Below, in pieces: positions 27,933 through 38,670 of a stretch of 64,000 nucleotides of DNA. The DNA is from Tateyamaria sp. Alg231-49 (GTDB taxonomy: Bacteria > Pseudomonadota > Alphaproteobacteria > Rhodobacterales > Rhodobacteraceae). The notes below the pieces were generated by a model that was not told where the DNA came from, did no database searches, and saw only the letters and a list, made by a program, of their open reading frames with translations. Location of the stretch: the NCBI RefSeq assembly GCF_900143535.1, contig NZ_FRFA01000003.1, positions 1-64,000 of the forward strand, in the 5' to 3' direction. Positions within the stretch are counted from its first letter, which is position 1. Every line of letters begins with the position of its first letter. The translations under genes were made by a program, and so were the position numbers.

Positions 27933-28841
27933 TCAGGCATTTCCATCTTTGAAGTTTAGCCCCATTTCGGAATAGCGCTCCGCCTCTTCCTGCCATTTCT
28001 CGCGCACTTTTACCTGCAAAAACAAATGCACCTTGCGGCCCAGAAACTCGGTCAACTCTGCGCGTGCGGATTGGCTGACGCTCTTGATTGTCTCGCCTTT
28101 GTTGCCCAGCACGATACCTTTGTGGCCGTCCCGACTGACATAGATGATCTGATCCACACGGGCCGAACCGTCCTTGCGTTCTTCCCAATTTTCCGTCTCG
28201 ACGGTCAATTGATAGGGCAGTTCCTGATGCAAACGCAGAGTCAGCTTTTCGCGGGTCATTTCAGCCGCGATCATGCGCATGGGCAAATCTGCAATCTGAT
28301 CTTCGGGGTAAAGCCACGGGCCTTCAGGCACCTGCCCTGCCAACCACTGGCGCAATGTGTCGACCCCATGTCCCTTTTCGGCGGAGATCATAAATGTCTC
28401 CGCAAAATCAAATTCAGCATTCAGCTTCTCAGCCAGCCCCAGCAAAACAGGGGCTTCGACCCGGTCGATCTTGTTGATCGCCAGTGCGATCGTGCGCCCT
28501 TTGCCGACATCTGCCAAGCCTTCAAGGATGCGGCCGACGCCTTCGCTTAATCCCCGATGGGCCTCGATCATCAACACCACGACATCTGCGTCCGCAGCGC
28601 CGCCCCACGCCGCAGCAACCATCGCGCGGTCTAAACGGCGGCGGGGTTGAAACAGTCCGGGCGTGTCCACGAATACGATCTGGCTTTCGCCCTCCATCGC
28701 GACACCGCGAATACGGGCGCGGGTCGTTTGAACTTTGTGGGTGACGATGCTGACCTTGGCCCCAACCATACGGTTAAGCAAAGTGGACTTGCCCGCATTG
28801 GGCTCTCCGATCAGGGCGACGAAACCGGCGCGGGTGCTCAT
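27933..28841 (-). CDS. era: GTPase Era
   Basis: A 302-residue GTPase required for 30S ribosome assembly and 16S rRNA 3' end maturation. G1 GEPNAGKS is at residues 12-19, DTPG near 59, NKID near 119, and the C-terminal KH domain has [15 protein letters not shown] near 245. It is last in the lepB-rnc-era set; its ATG overlaps the rnc stop (ATGA). Confidence 0.96.
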   Translation of the reverse strand: MSTRAGFVALIGEPNAGKSTLLNRMVGAKVSIVTHKVQTTRARIRGVAMEGESQIVFVDTPGLFQPRRRLDRAMVAAAWGGAADADVVVLMIEAHRGLSEGVGRILEGLADVGKGRTIALAINKIDRVEAPVLLGLAEKLNAEFDFAETFMISAEKGHGVDTLRQWLAGQVPEGPWLYPEDQIADLPMRMIAAEMTREKLTLRLHQELPYQLTVETENWEERKDGSARVDQIIYVSRDGHKGIVLGNKGETIKSVSQSARAELTEFLGRKVHLFLQVKVREKWQEEAERYSEMGLNFKDGNA

Positions 28842-29524
28842 GTGTCTTGCTCCAATTGGGCCAACAGGGCCTTGGCGGCGGCCTGTTGTGCATCGCGTTT
28901 CGACCCTGCCGTGGCCGTGGCCGTTTGTCCGCCGTCAAGTTGCGCAGCAATGGTGAACACCGGCGCGTGATCCGGACCAGTACGCGCGGTTTCAACATAG
29001 GTTGGCGGGGCAAGGCCCCGGGCCTGCGCCCATTCCTGCAAGGCGGTCTTTGCATCGCGGGCATCTTCTTCGACGCGCGTAATCCGCGCCCCCCAAAGCC
29101 GCAGGATCAAACCCCGAGCCGCATCAAATCCGGCGTCAAGATAGACCGCCGCGATCACTGCCTCAACCGCGTCGCCCAGCAACGCCTGCTTGCGCCGCCC
29201 ACCGGACATCATCTCGGATCGGCCCAACCTCAGTACATCCCCCAAGGCAATGTCGCGGGCGACGTCGGCACATGTTTCTTTGCGCACAAGTGCGTTGAAA
29301 CGCGGCGCCAACGTGCCTTCCGGCGCGCCCTTATCAGCCTCAAGCAGCGCCTCGGCCATCACCAGACCCAGCACACGATCCCCAAGAAACTCCAACCGCT
29401 GATTGTCACCACGCGTCGGTGAAGAGATGGAAGCATGGGTGACCGCCTCGATCAGCAGATCAGGCTTGGCAAAGCTGTGCCCTATGCGCCCCTCAAAGGC
29501 TTGAAGGTCCGCGCCCAGCTTCAC
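28838..29524 (-). CDS. rnc: Ribonuclease III
   Basis: A 228-residue double-strand-specific RNase that processes rRNA and mRNAs. The signature [14 protein letters not shown] is at about 41-54 and the second acidic cluster is [14 protein letters not shown] near 116-129. A C-terminal dsRNA-binding domain follows ([14 protein letters not shown]…QQAAAKALL). It overlaps lepB upstream and era downstream by ATGA, a fully coupled operon. Confidence 0.96.
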   Translation of the reverse strand: MKLGADLQAFEGRIGHSFAKPDLLIEAVTHASISSPTRGDNQRLEFLGDRVLGLVMAEALLEADKGAPEGTLAPRFNALVRKETCADVARDIALGDVLRLGRSEMMSGGRRKQALLGDAVEAVIAAVYLDAGFDAARGLILRLWGARITRVEEDARDAKTALQEWAQARGLAPPTYVETARTGPDHAPVFTIAAQLDGGQTATATAGSKRDAQQAAAKALLAQLEQDT

Positions 29525-30345
29525 TCGATCCCCTTAAAGAACCGATCCCCGCGCCATGTCCAGAAGAACAGCATCGAGCGGCCGGCGGACGAAAACACAA
29601 TGCGATCCGCGCGGCCGATCAGGTTTTCATAAGGCACAAACCCAACGCCCCCGGCCAATTGGGCCAGACGGCTGTCAGATGAGTTGTCGCGGTTGTCACC
29701 CATAAAGAAGTATTCGCCCTCAGGCACCCGGAACACAGAGGTGTTGTCAGAACCTTGCACGGTGACGTTCAGAACGACATGAGACGACCCGTCTGGGAGT
29801 GTCTCGACAAAGCGCGACTTGGTACAGTCCGCCCCCTGCCCAACCGCACCGCTTTCGCAGCGTGGCGTCAAACCTTGAGGGCCTTGGGGTTCGAACACCT
29901 CAGAGAAAGTGCCCGCCGGTTCTTGCGGCAACGGTTCCCCGTTGAGGATCACGACGCCGTCTTGAACCTGAACGGTGTCGCCGGGCAGACCGATGACACG
30001 CTTGATAAAGTCCGATCCGGAAATCGGGTGGCGGAACACCACCACATCGCCGCGCTCTGGTTCACCGGCCAGAACCCGCGTGTTGTCACGATCCAAAAAT
30101 CCGCAGATGGATTTAGCGTCGAGCCCAATCAGCGGGATCGAGGGGCAGGAAGCATAAGAATACCCGTAAGCCATCTTGTTCACGAACAAGAAGTCCCCGA
30201 TCAACAAAGTCTCTTTCATCGACCCTGACGGAATCCAGAAGGGCTGGAAGAACAGGGTGCGGAACACACCTGCGATCAGCAGCGCATAGACGATAGTCTT
30301 GATCGTATCGACGACACCGCCTTCTTTTTTTTCCTTGGCTGCCAT
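29521..30345 (-). CDS. lepB: Signal peptidase I
   Basis: A 274-residue inner-membrane serine protease that removes signal peptides. One N-terminal helix (about 13-33) is followed by the active Ser42 in [10 protein letters not shown] and the general base Lys115 in [24 protein letters not shown] near 213 is box E. First gene of lepB-rnc-era. It is 86 bases from acpS, the probable promoter space. A cysteine pair in SYASCPSI…KSICGFL may form a disulfide. Confidence 0.96.
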   Translation of the reverse strand: MAAKEKKEGGVVDTIKTIVYALLIAGVFRTLFFQPFWIPSGSMKETLLIGDFLFVNKMAYGYSYASCPSIPLIGLDAKSICGFLDRDNTRVLAGEPERGDVVVFRHPISGSDFIKRVIGLPGDTVQVQDGVVILNGEPLPQEPAGTFSEVFEPQGPQGLTPRCESGAVGQGADCTKSRFVETLPDGSSHVVLNVTVQGSDNTSVFRVPEGEYFFMGDNRDNSSDSRLAQLAGGVGFVPYENLIGRADRIVFSSAGRSMLFFWTWRGDRFFKGIE

Positions 30346-30431
30346 CTGGCGCTCCTGCTCGGGTCTGATTTCAAGGGTACATGCGGGTGCCTGCCTGTAC
30401 TGTCAAGGCGGACACGCCCCGTGACGCTTGT

Positions 30432-30845
30432 CTAGGTCCGATCTTCAACAATCGGCCGCGCCTCGATCAGCACAAAGGCCTGCGCCCACGGGTGGTCATC
30501 CGTAAGTGTGACGTGAATGATCGCCTCATGTCCCGGCGGCGTCATTTCCGCCAATCGCTTTGCCGCCCAACCGGTGACTTGCATAACGGGCTGGCCAGTG
30601 CCCAGGTTGCTAACGGCCATGTCTTTCCACGCGATCCCCATGCGAAGGCCGGTGCCCAGCGCCTTCGAGCATGCCTCTTTCGCGGCCCAGCGTTTGGCAT
30701 AAGTTCCGGGGGTATCGGCGCGCCGCTCGGCCTTGGCCTGCTCAATGTCTGTGAACACACGGTTGCGAAACCGGTCACCAAATCGCTCAAGTGTTTTCTC
30801 GATACGCTCGATGTTGGCCAAGTCAGTTCCAATACCAAGGATCAT
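30432..30845 (-). CDS. acpS: Holo-[acyl-carrier-protein] synthase
   Basis: A 137-residue AcpS that transfers phosphopantetheine from CoA to ACP. The signature [12 protein letters not shown] (residues 4-15) carries the Mg-binding Asp and [18 protein letters not shown]-like sequence ([15 protein letters not shown], near 49-63) carries the second acidic residue. The ATG overlaps the stop of the upstream LysE-type gene by four bases (ATGA). Confidence 0.95.
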   Translation of the reverse strand: MILGIGTDLANIERIEKTLERFGDRFRNRVFTDIEQAKAERRADTPGTYAKRWAAKEACSKALGTGLRMGIAWKDMAVSNLGTGQPVMQVTGWAAKRLAEMTPPGHEAIIHVTLTDDHPWAQAFVLIEARPIVEDRT

Positions 30846-31462
30846 TGCAGGCGCGCCGTCAGTATTTTGATGCTGGCAAAACCAAAGAACCCGGCAAAGG
30901 CCAGATCAAACCAGCGGCGCATAGCTGCATAGGCGGCCACGATGCGCGCGTTGGAAAACAGAAAGGCATAACCGATAAAGATCAGGATCGAACCCGCGTA
31001 AAGCAGTCCAAAGCACTGAAACACCATCACGGGTGCTGCATCAGCTGGCAGTGCAATCGCATAGATTGACCCCCAGCTGAGGATCGCCTTTGGATTGGTA
31101 ATGTGGATCGCCGCGCCTTTCAGGAACAGGGAGCGCGCACTGCCCTTGAAGGGCGTTCCTGCCGCGGCGTTCCCACCAGCCCATGCACTTTTGAGCGCTT
31201 TGAGCGCGAGCCACGCAAGATAGGCCGCCCCGGCGTATCGGATGATTTCGAACACCCAAACGTGCGTTAGCATGATCGCGGACAGTCCTAGGGCTGCCGC
31301 GATTCCCCAACTGGCCGAGCCTGCAAGGATACCGAGCGCGAAGGCCAAGCCCGACCGGCGCCCGGACGCCATCGCTGTTCCTGCGATACCCATTGTTGCG
31401 GGCCCCGGTGAACCCCCAGCCAAAAGCCAGGCAATCCAGATAGCGATGAATTCAGGACCCAC
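30842..31462 (-). CDS. LysE-family translocator
   Basis: A 206-residue six-helix exporter. [21 protein letters not shown] near the start (PGPATM in place of TPGP) and [19 protein letters not shown] near 120 are the family marks. GTG 31462 is my choice of start; it gives the usual N-terminus [16 protein letters not shown], but the ribosome site is weak. It overlaps acpS by four bases and follows pdxJ by 55 bases, so it is in the pdxJ-acpS transcript. Confidence 0.85.
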   Translation of the reverse strand: MGPEFIAIWIAWLLAGGSPGPATMGIAGTAMASGRRSGLAFALGILAGSASWGIAAALGLSAIMLTHVWVFEIIRYAGAAYLAWLALKALKSAWAGGNAAAGTPFKGSARSLFLKGAAIHITNPKAILSWGSIYAIALPADAAPVMVFQCFGLLYAGSILIFIGYAFLFSNARIVAAYAAMRRWFDLAFAGFFGFASIKILTARLQ

Positions 31463-31517
31463 TTTGATTACCCATCTTGCGCGCGTGCCGGAACAAAGCA
31501 AAGAGCGAGCAGCGCCC

Positions 31518-32282
31518 TCATGCGGCGGTTGCGCTGCGCGCCTCGTCCATCAGACGGCGCATCTCGCGAATGGCCGGGTCCAGCCCGCGAAAAATGGCCT
31601 CGCCGATCAGAAAATGGCCAATGTTCAACTCCATAGCCTCGGGGAAAGCCGCAACCGGCTTGACCGTCTCATAAGTCAGGCCGTGGCCAACATGGACCTC
31701 AAGACCAAGGTCATGAGCAAAAGTGCTCATCTCGCGCATTGCCTCCAACTCGCGGTCACGTTCGTCAAAGCGGCCCTCGTGATGGGCATCGCAATAGGCG
31801 CCTGAGTGCAATTCGATTACTTGCGCGCCAATCCTGTGTGCTGCTTCGATCTGGCGTTTGTCCGCAGCAATAAAGATCGACACGCGGCACCCGGCATCGC
31901 GCAAAGGTGCGATATAGTGGGCAAGGCGGTTTTCATCACGGGCGACCTCCAGGCCACCTTCGGTCGTACGCTCTTCCCGCTTTTCCGGGACGATGCAAAC
32001 GGCGTGGGGTTTGTGACGCAAGGCGATGGCCTGCATCTCTTCTGTGGCGGCCATTTCAAAATTCAGGGGCACGCTCAACACGTCCATAAGTCCCTCGATA
32101 TCCGCATCCGAGATATGGCGGCGATCTTCTCGTAAATGTGCTGTAATTCCGTCGGCCCCAGCGGTTTCAGCAATGCGCGCGGCGCGCAGTGGATCAGGGG
32201 TGTCGCCACCACGTGCATTGCGCACAGTGGCCACGTGGTCGATGTTCACGCCAAGGCGCAACTTACCAGAATAATCGGTCAT
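31518..32282 (-). CDS. pdxJ: Pyridoxine 5'-phosphate synthase
   Basis: A 254-residue TIM-barrel enzyme that condenses 1-deoxyxylulose 5-phosphate with aminoacetone phosphate, the last de novo step to vitamin B6. [18 protein letters not shown] (8-25), [13 protein letters not shown] (near 45) and [10 protein letters not shown] (near 163) are invariant. ATG 32282 follows AGAGGAACC. Leads the pdxJ-lysE-acpS group. Confidence 0.96.
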   Translation of the reverse strand: MTDYSGKLRLGVNIDHVATVRNARGGDTPDPLRAARIAETAGADGITAHLREDRRHISDADIEGLMDVLSVPLNFEMAATEEMQAIALRHKPHAVCIVPEKREERTTEGGLEVARDENRLAHYIAPLRDAGCRVSIFIAADKRQIEAAHRIGAQVIELHSGAYCDAHHEGRFDERDRELEAMREMSTFAHDLGLEVHVGHGLTYETVKPVAAFPEAMELNIGHFLIGEAIFRGLDPAIREMRRLMDEARSATAA

Positions 32283-32380
32283 CGCAGGTTCCTCTCTGAT
32301 CACTCACTGGCAACTTAGAACGTTCGTGTGAAACTGGAAATGCAGAGACGGCGAATAATTTCGCCCAAACTGGCGTGCCT

Positions 32381-33040
32381 CTAGTCGGCCTTCTTCTTGC
32401 GATCGATCGATTTTGCTGCTGCCTTGGCTTTGAGAGCTTCAAACTTGGCTTTGATCGCCCCTTTGCGCCGCTTTTGATAGGCGCGGATCACCGGAACAGA
32501 CAGGTAATAACAAATGGTCGCAACTATGACCCCCGGGATTATTCCACCAACAAGGTAGGGAAAGAATATCTCGTCATAAAAGCGGGCCAATGCCGTCCAG
32601 TCGCGCGGTTCACCCAAAATAACGTGTTTGAAGTTTTGCCACAGATCACCGCCTGCATCGACAAACTTGCCTCCGAACGAACGTTCGGTGCCTTCCTTCA
32701 TTTCAGACCCAAGCAGCCAGTGCCCGGTCTGCAGAGACACGATGCCAATGGGCACATACGTCAACGGGTTGCCAAAGAACGTCGCCATCAGACTGGCGAT
32801 AATGTTGCCGCGCATGATCGTTGCGAAGAACATCGCGACAAAGAAATGCAGGCCATAAAACGGGGTAAAAGTGGTAAACACGCCGGCCCAGATCCCGCGC
32901 GCGATCTTTTCCGGAGTGTCCGGCAACCGGCGCACCCGGTGGTTTACATATTGAAACGCACGCGACCAACCACCGCGCGGCCAGATAAATTCCTGGAGCG
33001 AGCGAAAGAACGTCTTGGGGTCGCGGCGCTTGAACACCAA
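32381..33040 (-). CDS. DUF2062-family membrane protein
   Basis: A 219-residue protein with VFKRRDPKTFFRSLQEFIWPRGGW at the start (the common N-terminus), three hydrophobic segments (ARGIWAGVFTTFTPFYG, IIASLMATFFGNPLTYVPIGI, LVGGIIPGVIVATICYYLS) and a Lys/Ala-rich C-terminal tail. It is a probable inner-membrane protein of unknown function. The start is uncertain between TTG 33040, seven bases after GGAAGG, and GTG 33037. It is 13 bases after the rsh stop. Confidence 0.82.
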   Translation of the reverse strand: MVFKRRDPKTFFRSLQEFIWPRGGWSRAFQYVNHRVRRLPDTPEKIARGIWAGVFTTFTPFYGLHFFVAMFFATIMRGNIIASLMATFFGNPLTYVPIGIVSLQTGHWLLGSEMKEGTERSFGGKFVDAGGDLWQNFKHVILGEPRDWTALARFYDEIFFPYLVGGIIPGVIVATICYYLSVPVIRAYQKRRKGAIKAKFEALKAKAAAKSIDRKKKAD

Positions 33041-33053
33041 TGTCTCGCCTTCC

Positions 33054-35204
33054 TCAAGCGGTCCGAGGCGCTGTCGCCGCCTGCGCCGCATTCGGCGCAG
33101 ACTGACGATACCGCTCAATGGCCGCAACATCACTTTCTGCCGCAAGCGCTCCCACCAATGTGTGCAGATGCTCGACGTCTCGAAGTTCCACATAGATCAG
33201 CAAACGGTAAAAGTCAGGTTTGCGATCCATAAATTCAAGGTCCGAGATATTGGCACGGCTTTCGCCAATCAATGTGCAAATTCGTCCCAGTACCCCCGCG
33301 TCGTTGCCGATAGTGACATCCAACGTAGCACCGTAGACGGCGGCATGGCTGCCTTCATGCCAATGCAGGTCCAGCCAGCGGTCAGGCTGGTTGTCATATT
33401 CGACCAGCCGCACGCAGTCGATGGCGTGGACAACCACCCCTTCGCCACGAAAAGTGATGCCCACAATTCTCTCGCCCGGCAGGGGTTGGCAACACGCGGC
33501 GCGCTGGAATTTCTGGCCTGGCAATAGACCGATGACCGCGCGGCGCGCATCCACGACGTTGCCCGGTTTTGGCTGCAAATCAGGATAGATCGCCTGAACA
33601 ACCTCGCGGCCAGTCAGCTCAGCAGAACCGAGTCGTGCCAACACCTCGTCCGCGCTGCCAAGACGCAACTGTTTGGCCGCCGCTTCCAACGCCTTGTCGG
33701 TCGCCTTTTTGCGGACATGGGCAAAAGCAGAACGGGCCAGCTCCCGCCCCAGAGTGATAAACCGATCGCGGTCCGCTTCGCGCAGGGACCGCCTGATGGC
33801 CGTTTTGGCCTTGCCCGTGGTTGCGATGTCCAACCAGGTCGTCTGCGGGGTCTGCCCTTCGGCGGTGATGATGTCGACGGATTGCCCGTTCTTGACCCGG
33901 GTCCACAGGGGCACGCGCATATTGTCGATCTTTGCCCCGACGCATGCATTTCCGATGCGCGTGTGGATTGCATAGGCAAAGTCTATGGGGGTCGCACCAC
34001 GTGGCAGCTTCACCACCTCGCCCTTAGGGGTAAAGCAGAACACCTGATCTGAATACATTTCCAGTTTGACCGCCTCGAGGAAATCCTCGTGGTCATCCTC
34101 ACCGTCAAACTGTTCTGTCAGCTGTGCAATCCACTTGGCCGGATCGACGGCAAACGGGTTCTGGCCGCGCACTCCGTCACGATAGGACCAATGCGCCGCA
34201 ACCCCGGTTTCGGCGACGTCGTGCATCTGGTGGGTTCTGATCTGCACCTCGACACGCTTGCCATCGCGTCCCGACACCGTCGTGTGAATGGATCGGTATC
34301 CGTTTGTTTTTGGCTGGCTGATATAGTCCTTGAACCGGCCCGGTACAGCCCGCCAGCGTTGGTGAATGGCGCCGAGCGTCCGATAACAGTCTTCTTCCGT
34401 ACCCGTGATTACGCGGAATCCATAGATATCCGACAGGCGAGAGAAGGATTGGTCTTTTTCCTGCATCTTGCGCCAGATCGAATAGGGTTTCTTGGCGCGG
34501 CCAAACACCTCGGCGCCAATCTTGGCCTTTACCAATTCGTGGCGCATGTCACCGGTGATGCGTTGGATCACATCGCCAGTTTCACGCTGCATGGTGATGA
34601 ACCGGCGGATGATCGAAGACCGCGCCTCGGGGTTGAGCACCTTAAACGCAAGATCCTCCAGCTCCTCACGCATCCACTGCATCCCCATGCGCCCTGCAAG
34701 CGGGGCAAAGATGTCCATGGTCTCGCGTGCCTTTTGCATCTGCTTTTCGGCGCGCATCGAACGGATGGTGCGCATGTTGTGCAAACGGTCTGCCAATTTG
34801 ACGAGGATGACGCGCATGTCCTTGGACATTGCCATGAACAACTTGCGAAAGTTCTCGGCCTGTTTGGTCTCGACGCTGCTGAGTTGCAGATTGGTCAGCT
34901 TGGTGACCCCGTCGACCAATTTTGCGATTTCTTCGCCGAACATGTCTGACACGATGGAATAGTTGGCCTTGGTATCCTCGATCGTGTCGTGCAAGAGCGC
35001 CGTAATGATCGTGGCGTCATCCAGTTGCTGTTCCGTCAGAATAGCGGCCACAGCGACAGGATGGGTGAAATATGGCTCACCCGAATGGCGCATCTGACCC
35101 TCATGCATCTCGCCGCCAAACTTGTAGGCGGCACGGATGAGTGCCTCGTTCGTCTTTGGATTGTAGTTTCGGACCAGTGCGATCAGATCGTCAGCAGAGA
35201 TCAT
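33054..35204 (-). CDS. Bifunctional (p)ppGpp synthetase/hydrolase (RelA/SpoT homologue)
   Basis: A 716-residue Rsh enzyme, the usual single stringent-response protein of alphaproteobacteria. The hydrolase HD motif is in LLHDTIEDT (residues 71-79), so hydrolysis is intact; the synthetase domain has RVITGTEEDCYRTLG and the EVQIRTHQMHDVAE motif; then TGS (VFCFTPKGEVVKLP) and a C-terminal ACT domain. Upstream rpoZ is 23 bases away, the classical rpoZ-spoT order. Confidence 0.95.
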   Translation of the reverse strand: MISADDLIALVRNYNPKTNEALIRAAYKFGGEMHEGQMRHSGEPYFTHPVAVAAILTEQQLDDATIITALLHDTIEDTKANYSIVSDMFGEEIAKLVDGVTKLTNLQLSSVETKQAENFRKLFMAMSKDMRVILVKLADRLHNMRTIRSMRAEKQMQKARETMDIFAPLAGRMGMQWMREELEDLAFKVLNPEARSSIIRRFITMQRETGDVIQRITGDMRHELVKAKIGAEVFGRAKKPYSIWRKMQEKDQSFSRLSDIYGFRVITGTEEDCYRTLGAIHQRWRAVPGRFKDYISQPKTNGYRSIHTTVSGRDGKRVEVQIRTHQMHDVAETGVAAHWSYRDGVRGQNPFAVDPAKWIAQLTEQFDGEDDHEDFLEAVKLEMYSDQVFCFTPKGEVVKLPRGATPIDFAYAIHTRIGNACVGAKIDNMRVPLWTRVKNGQSVDIITAEGQTPQTTWLDIATTGKAKTAIRRSLREADRDRFITLGRELARSAFAHVRKKATDKALEAAAKQLRLGSADEVLARLGSAELTGREVVQAIYPDLQPKPGNVVDARRAVIGLLPGQKFQRAACCQPLPGERIVGITFRGEGVVVHAIDCVRLVEYDNQPDRWLDLHWHEGSHAAVYGATLDVTIGNDAGVLGRICTLIGESRANISDLEFMDRKPDFYRLLIYVELRDVEHLHTLVGALAAESDVAAIERYRQSAPNAAQAATAPRTA

Positions 35205-35227
35205 CCGGTCCGACCTGTGTCAAAGGG

Positions 35228-35581
35228 TTAACCCTGGCCTTGCGCCGCCATCAACTGACGCAACAACATCTCTTCGGACATGCTGTCTTCGTCAGGCTTG
35301 TCGGCCTCGGTGCCCATAAGAAGTGCCATTGCATCTTCCTCAGCCTCGTCAACCTCGATCTGAGTCTGGTTGGACTCGATCAGGCGCTCACGCAGTTCGT
35401 CAGCGCTTTGGGTTTCGTCTGCGATTTCACGCAAGGAGACGACTGGATTCTTATCGTTGTCGCGGTCCACGGTGATGGGTGCACCAGCAGAAACCTCGCG
35501 CGCACGATGGGCGGCCAGCATTACCAGCTCGAAACGGTTGGGAACTTTATCAACGCAGTCTTCAACGGTCACGCGGGCCAT
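35228..35581 (-). CDS. rpoZ: RNA polymerase omega subunit
   Basis: A 117-residue omega subunit. [28 protein letters not shown] at the N-terminus is the conserved fold that holds beta'. The C-terminal half is long and acidic ([25 protein letters not shown]), usual in roseobacters. ATG 35581 is the homologous start; longer frame up to 35602 is not needed. Omega and ppGpp signalling act together, which fits the adjacent rsh gene. Confidence 0.95.
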   Translation of the reverse strand: MARVTVEDCVDKVPNRFELVMLAAHRAREVSAGAPITVDRDNDKNPVVSLREIADETQSADELRERLIESNQTQIEVDEAEEDAMALLMGTEADKPDEDSMSEEMLLRQLMAAQGQG

Positions 35582-35653
35582 GCAGGTGCTCCAGATCAGC
35601 AATAAACGACAGAAGACGTGTATCTAGGGGCGATTCAGCGAAATGACAAGCCG

Positions 35654-36265
35654 CTATTGCACGGGTTTGATCGATGCGCGTTCAGCCTCTGGCAGGGCCT
35701 TAAGCATCTGCGCAACGGTCTGGCGCAAGATTGGGTGCCGCCACTTTGGTGCGATCTCTGCCAAAGGTACCAAAACAAAGCCGCGTTGATGCATGCGTGG
35801 ATGCGGGAGGATCAACTGACCCGGCGCAGTTTGTTGCTGCTGATCAAAGGGGAGCTCCATCCAGTGGCGCAGTGTTGCGACGTCCGGCGATATCATCTCA
35901 TCCATGGCCAGCAAATCCAAATCAATGATCCGCGCGCCCCACCGCTCCGTACGGCGCCGACCCAAGCGCGCCTCGATGTCATGCAAATTGGCAATTGTCT
36001 CGCCCGCAGACCACCGCGTTTCAATGGCGACAGCGGCATTTGCAAAATCAGGTCCGTTGCCGATTGGCACCGCCGGTGTCACAAAAATACGACTTTGCGC
36101 GCGAATCACTGCGCCCATTGTTTCCAGCTCAGAAACAGCCAATTTGAGCGTCTCTGCAGGTGACCTCGCGTCAGACTCGACGTTTGACCCTAGGGCAACA
36201 AGCGAAAGTGACCGACTTTGTAGCAACTTTTCGCCCGTTTTTTCATGACTTCCGACTTGCCACAT
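35654..36265 (-). CDS. folK: 2-amino-4-hydroxy-6-hydroxymethyldihydropteridine diphosphokinase
   Basis: A 203-residue folate biosynthesis enzyme. VALGSNV (about 23-29) and the signature [21 protein letters not shown] near 97 hold the metal-binding residues. N-terminal 20 residues before the core look longer than usual. ATG 36265 has GGTGA eight bases upstream; ATG 36277 is alternative. It is divergent from the NYN gene and 72 bases from rpoZ. Confidence 0.93.
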   Translation of the reverse strand: MWQVGSHEKTGEKLLQSRSLSLVALGSNVESDARSPAETLKLAVSELETMGAVIRAQSRIFVTPAVPIGNGPDFANAAVAIETRWSAGETIANLHDIEARLGRRRTERWGARIIDLDLLAMDEMISPDVATLRHWMELPFDQQQQTAPGQLILPHPRMHQRGFVLVPLAEIAPKWRHPILRQTVAQMLKALPEAERASIKPVQ

Positions 36266-36374
36266 AATCAAAATCACCTATTTTTAGTTAACCGCTTGCA
36301 CGAGAATTTACTCTCTCACTCACAACACTCACGGAAATCGTAGGCGGTCACCCGAATTTTCGGAAGGACGTTAT

Positions 36375-36947
36375 ATGTTTTATAAGGACGAACGGCTTGC
36401 GCTGTTCATCGACGGATCGAATTTGTATGCCGCAGCCAAAGCGCTTGGGTTCGATATAGACTACAAATTACTACGACAGGAATTCATGCGTCGCGGCAAA
36501 TTGCTGCGGGCATTTTACTACACTGCGTTACTGGAAAACGATGAGTACTCACCGATCCGCCCCTTGGTGGACTGGCTGAACTACAACGGTTTCACCATGG
36601 TGACGAAGCCAGCCAAAGAGTACACAGATTCCATGGGCCGCCGTAAGGTCAAAGGCAACATGGACATCGAGCTGGCGGTTGATGCGATGGAATTGGCACC
36701 GCGCGTTGATCACATTGTGCTGTTCTCTGGTGACGGTGACTTCCGTCCTTTGGTGGAGAGCCTGCAACGTCAAGGCGTACGCGTTTCGGTGGTTTCGACC
36801 ATCCGTAGCCAACCGCCAATGATTTCGGACGATTTGCGCCGTCAAGCTGACAACTTCATCGAACTTGATGAGTTGAAAGGTGTGATCGGTCGCCCGCCGC
36901 GCGAAGTCCCGGTGGAAGCCGCTGAACGGCTAGCAGCCGAAGGCTGA
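36375..36947 (+). CDS. NYN-domain protein (LabA/DUF88-like)
   Basis: A 190-residue protein with a PIN-like NYN nuclease fold: LFIDGSNLY (D13) at the start, GNMDIELAVDAMEL near 96 and IVLFSGDGDFRPLVESL near 115. The four acidic residues of the proposed metal site are all present, so it is a likely ribonuclease. Families with this layout are near universal in Rhodobacteraceae. GGAAGGA precedes the ATG. Substrate unknown. Confidence 0.9.
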   Translation: MFYKDERLALFIDGSNLYAAAKALGFDIDYKLLRQEFMRRGKLLRAFYYTALLENDEYSPIRPLVDWLNYNGFTMVTKPAKEYTDSMGRRKVKGNMDIELAVDAMELAPRVDHIVLFSGDGDFRPLVESLQRQGVRVSVVSTIRSQPPMISDDLRRQADNFIELDELKGVIGRPPREVPVEAAERLAAEG

Positions 36948-36967
36948 TTTTTGCAGCATACAAGAAT

Positions 36968-36995
36968 TTCAGCGGGCTGGACCCGGCCCGCTGAA
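36968..36995 (+). terminator. Hairpin after the NYN gene
   Basis: TTCAGCGGGC and GCCCGCTGAA form a 10-pair perfect stem with an eight-base loop, 20 bases after the stop. No T-run follows, so termination may be partial and ispH may be read through. Confidence 0.6.
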
Positions 36996-37036
36996 CACCT
37001 TACCTCTGAGTGGCGACACGCCCCCGGAGACCGTTA

Positions 37037-37987
37037 ATGCCCAATCCCCCGCTGACACTGTACCTTGCTGCCCCTCGCGGGTTTTGCGCGGGCGTTGACC
37101 GCGCAATCAAGATCGTCGAGATGGCGATCGAAAAATGGGGGGCACCCGTCTACGTACGCCACGAAATCGTCCACAACAAATTCGTTGTTGATAGCCTGCG
37201 CGACAAAGGGGCCGTGTTTGTCGAAGAGTTGTCAGACTGTCCCGATGATCGGCCGGTGATCTTTTCTGCCCATGGCGTACCAAAGTCGGTGCCCGCCGCC
37301 GCGCAAGCCCGCGAGATGGTATATGTCGATGCCACCTGCCCGCTTGTCTCCAAAGTGCACATCGAGGCACAGCGCCATGCGGACGCGGGCCTTCAAATGA
37401 TCATGATCGGCCACGCAGGCCACCCTGAGACCGTGGGCACCATGGGGCAATTGCCAGATGGTGATGTGCTGCTTGTCGAAACGGTCGAGGATGTAGCGAC
37501 AGTCGCGGTCCGCGATCCATCCAGCCTTGCCTTTGTCACACAGACCACTCTGTCAGTGGATGACACTGCAGATATCGTCGCTGCCCTGCAAAACCGGTTT
37601 CCCGGCATCGTTGGCCCCCACAAGGAAGACATCTGCTACGCCACCACCAACCGGCAGGAAGCGGTCAAGGCCATGGCACCGAAATGCGATGCCATGCTGG
37701 TGGTGGGCGCGCCCAACTCCTCAAACTCCAAACGGTTAGTCGAAGTCGGCGCGCGCGCCGGGTGCCAGTATTCCCAACTGGTACAACGGGCCAGCGACAT
37801 CGACTGGCGCAGCCTTGACGGGATCACATCTGTTGGCATCACCGCAGGCGCGTCCGCCCCCGAAGTGCTGATCAATGAGGTGATTGACGCCTTTGGGGCA
37901 CGTTATGACATGCGCGTCGAGGTGGTCGAAACAGCCGTCGAGAACGTCGAATTCAAAGTGCCACGCGTGTTGCGCGAACCGGCCTGA
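37037..37987 (+). CDS. ispH: 4-hydroxy-3-methylbut-2-enyl diphosphate reductase
   Basis: A 316-residue iron-sulfur enzyme, last step of the MEP isoprenoid pathway. The three cluster cysteines are C17 (APRGFCAGV), C101 (VDATCPLV) and C199 (KEDICYAT). The acid-base Glu is in [11 protein letters not shown] (near 130). ATG 37037 with GGAGA upstream is preferred over in-frame starts at 37010. Confidence 0.96.
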   Translation: MPNPPLTLYLAAPRGFCAGVDRAIKIVEMAIEKWGAPVYVRHEIVHNKFVVDSLRDKGAVFVEELSDCPDDRPVIFSAHGVPKSVPAAAQAREMVYVDATCPLVSKVHIEAQRHADAGLQMIMIGHAGHPETVGTMGQLPDGDVLLVETVEDVATVAVRDPSSLAFVTQTTLSVDDTADIVAALQNRFPGIVGPHKEDICYATTNRQEAVKAMAPKCDAMLVVGAPNSSNSKRLVEVGARAGCQYSQLVQRASDIDWRSLDGITSVGITAGASAPEVLINEVIDAFGARYDMRVEVVETAVENVEFKVPRVLREPA

Positions 37988-38055
37988 CAAACACAACCTT
38001 TACAGCCCTCCTCAAGGGCCTAGTGTCTGGCATCGATAAACACAAAGGCGCCGCC

Positions 38056-38670
38056 ATGATTTCACTGCAATTCCTGCTGACAGCAATGGTTGTCGTCATC
38101 GCGCCGGGCACCGGGGTGATTTACACCCTCGCGCTTGGTCTGGGTCAGGGTCGCCGCGCTGCATTTTGGGCCGCTTTGGGGTGCACGTTCGGGATCGTGC
38201 CACACTTGGCCGCCGCAACACTGGGACTGGCTGCGATCCTGCATACCTCGGCGTTGCTGTTCAACATCGTGAAATTCGCAGGCGTCGCTTACCTTCTCTA
38301 CCTCGCATGGGGCAGCTTGCGCGAAGGCGGGGCGTTGGCCATTTCATCCGAGACAAAGGCCGAGGCCGGGTGGCGCATCGCCCGGCGTGGGGCCTTGATC
38401 AACATCTTGAACCCCAAACTGTCGATCTTCTTTCTCGCCCTGTTGCCTCCGTTCCTGTCCGGCAACCCAGCGACCGCCACGGCGGAAATGAGCCTGTTAG
38501 GCTTCGTCTTTATGGGAATGACATTCGCAGTATTCGTCCTCTATGGAGCTTTTGCCGCCTTAGCGCGCGACTGGGTCCTTGGTTCGGACACCGTGATGCG
38601 GTGGCTGTCGCGCAGTTTTGCTGCGATCTTTGCAGCTCTCGCTGCTCGGCTTGCGTTGGAAAGAGCATGA
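38056..38670 (+). CDS. LysE-family translocator
   Basis: A 204-residue six-helix exporter. VVIAPGTGVIYTLALGLGQG near residue 14 replaces TPGP with APGTG; ALINILNPKLSIFFLALLPPF near 117 is the NPK motif. The stop overlaps in ATGA the start of a 48-codon ORF, which in turn overlaps DUF3429, so these form a tight operon. Substrate unknown. Confidence 0.9.
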   Translation: MISLQFLLTAMVVVIAPGTGVIYTLALGLGQGRRAAFWAALGCTFGIVPHLAAATLGLAAILHTSALLFNIVKFAGVAYLLYLAWGSLREGGALAISSETKAEAGWRIARRGALINILNPKLSIFFLALLPPFLSGNPATATAEMSLLGFVFMGMTFAVFVLYGAFAALARDWVLGSDTVMRWLSRSFAAIFAALAARLALERA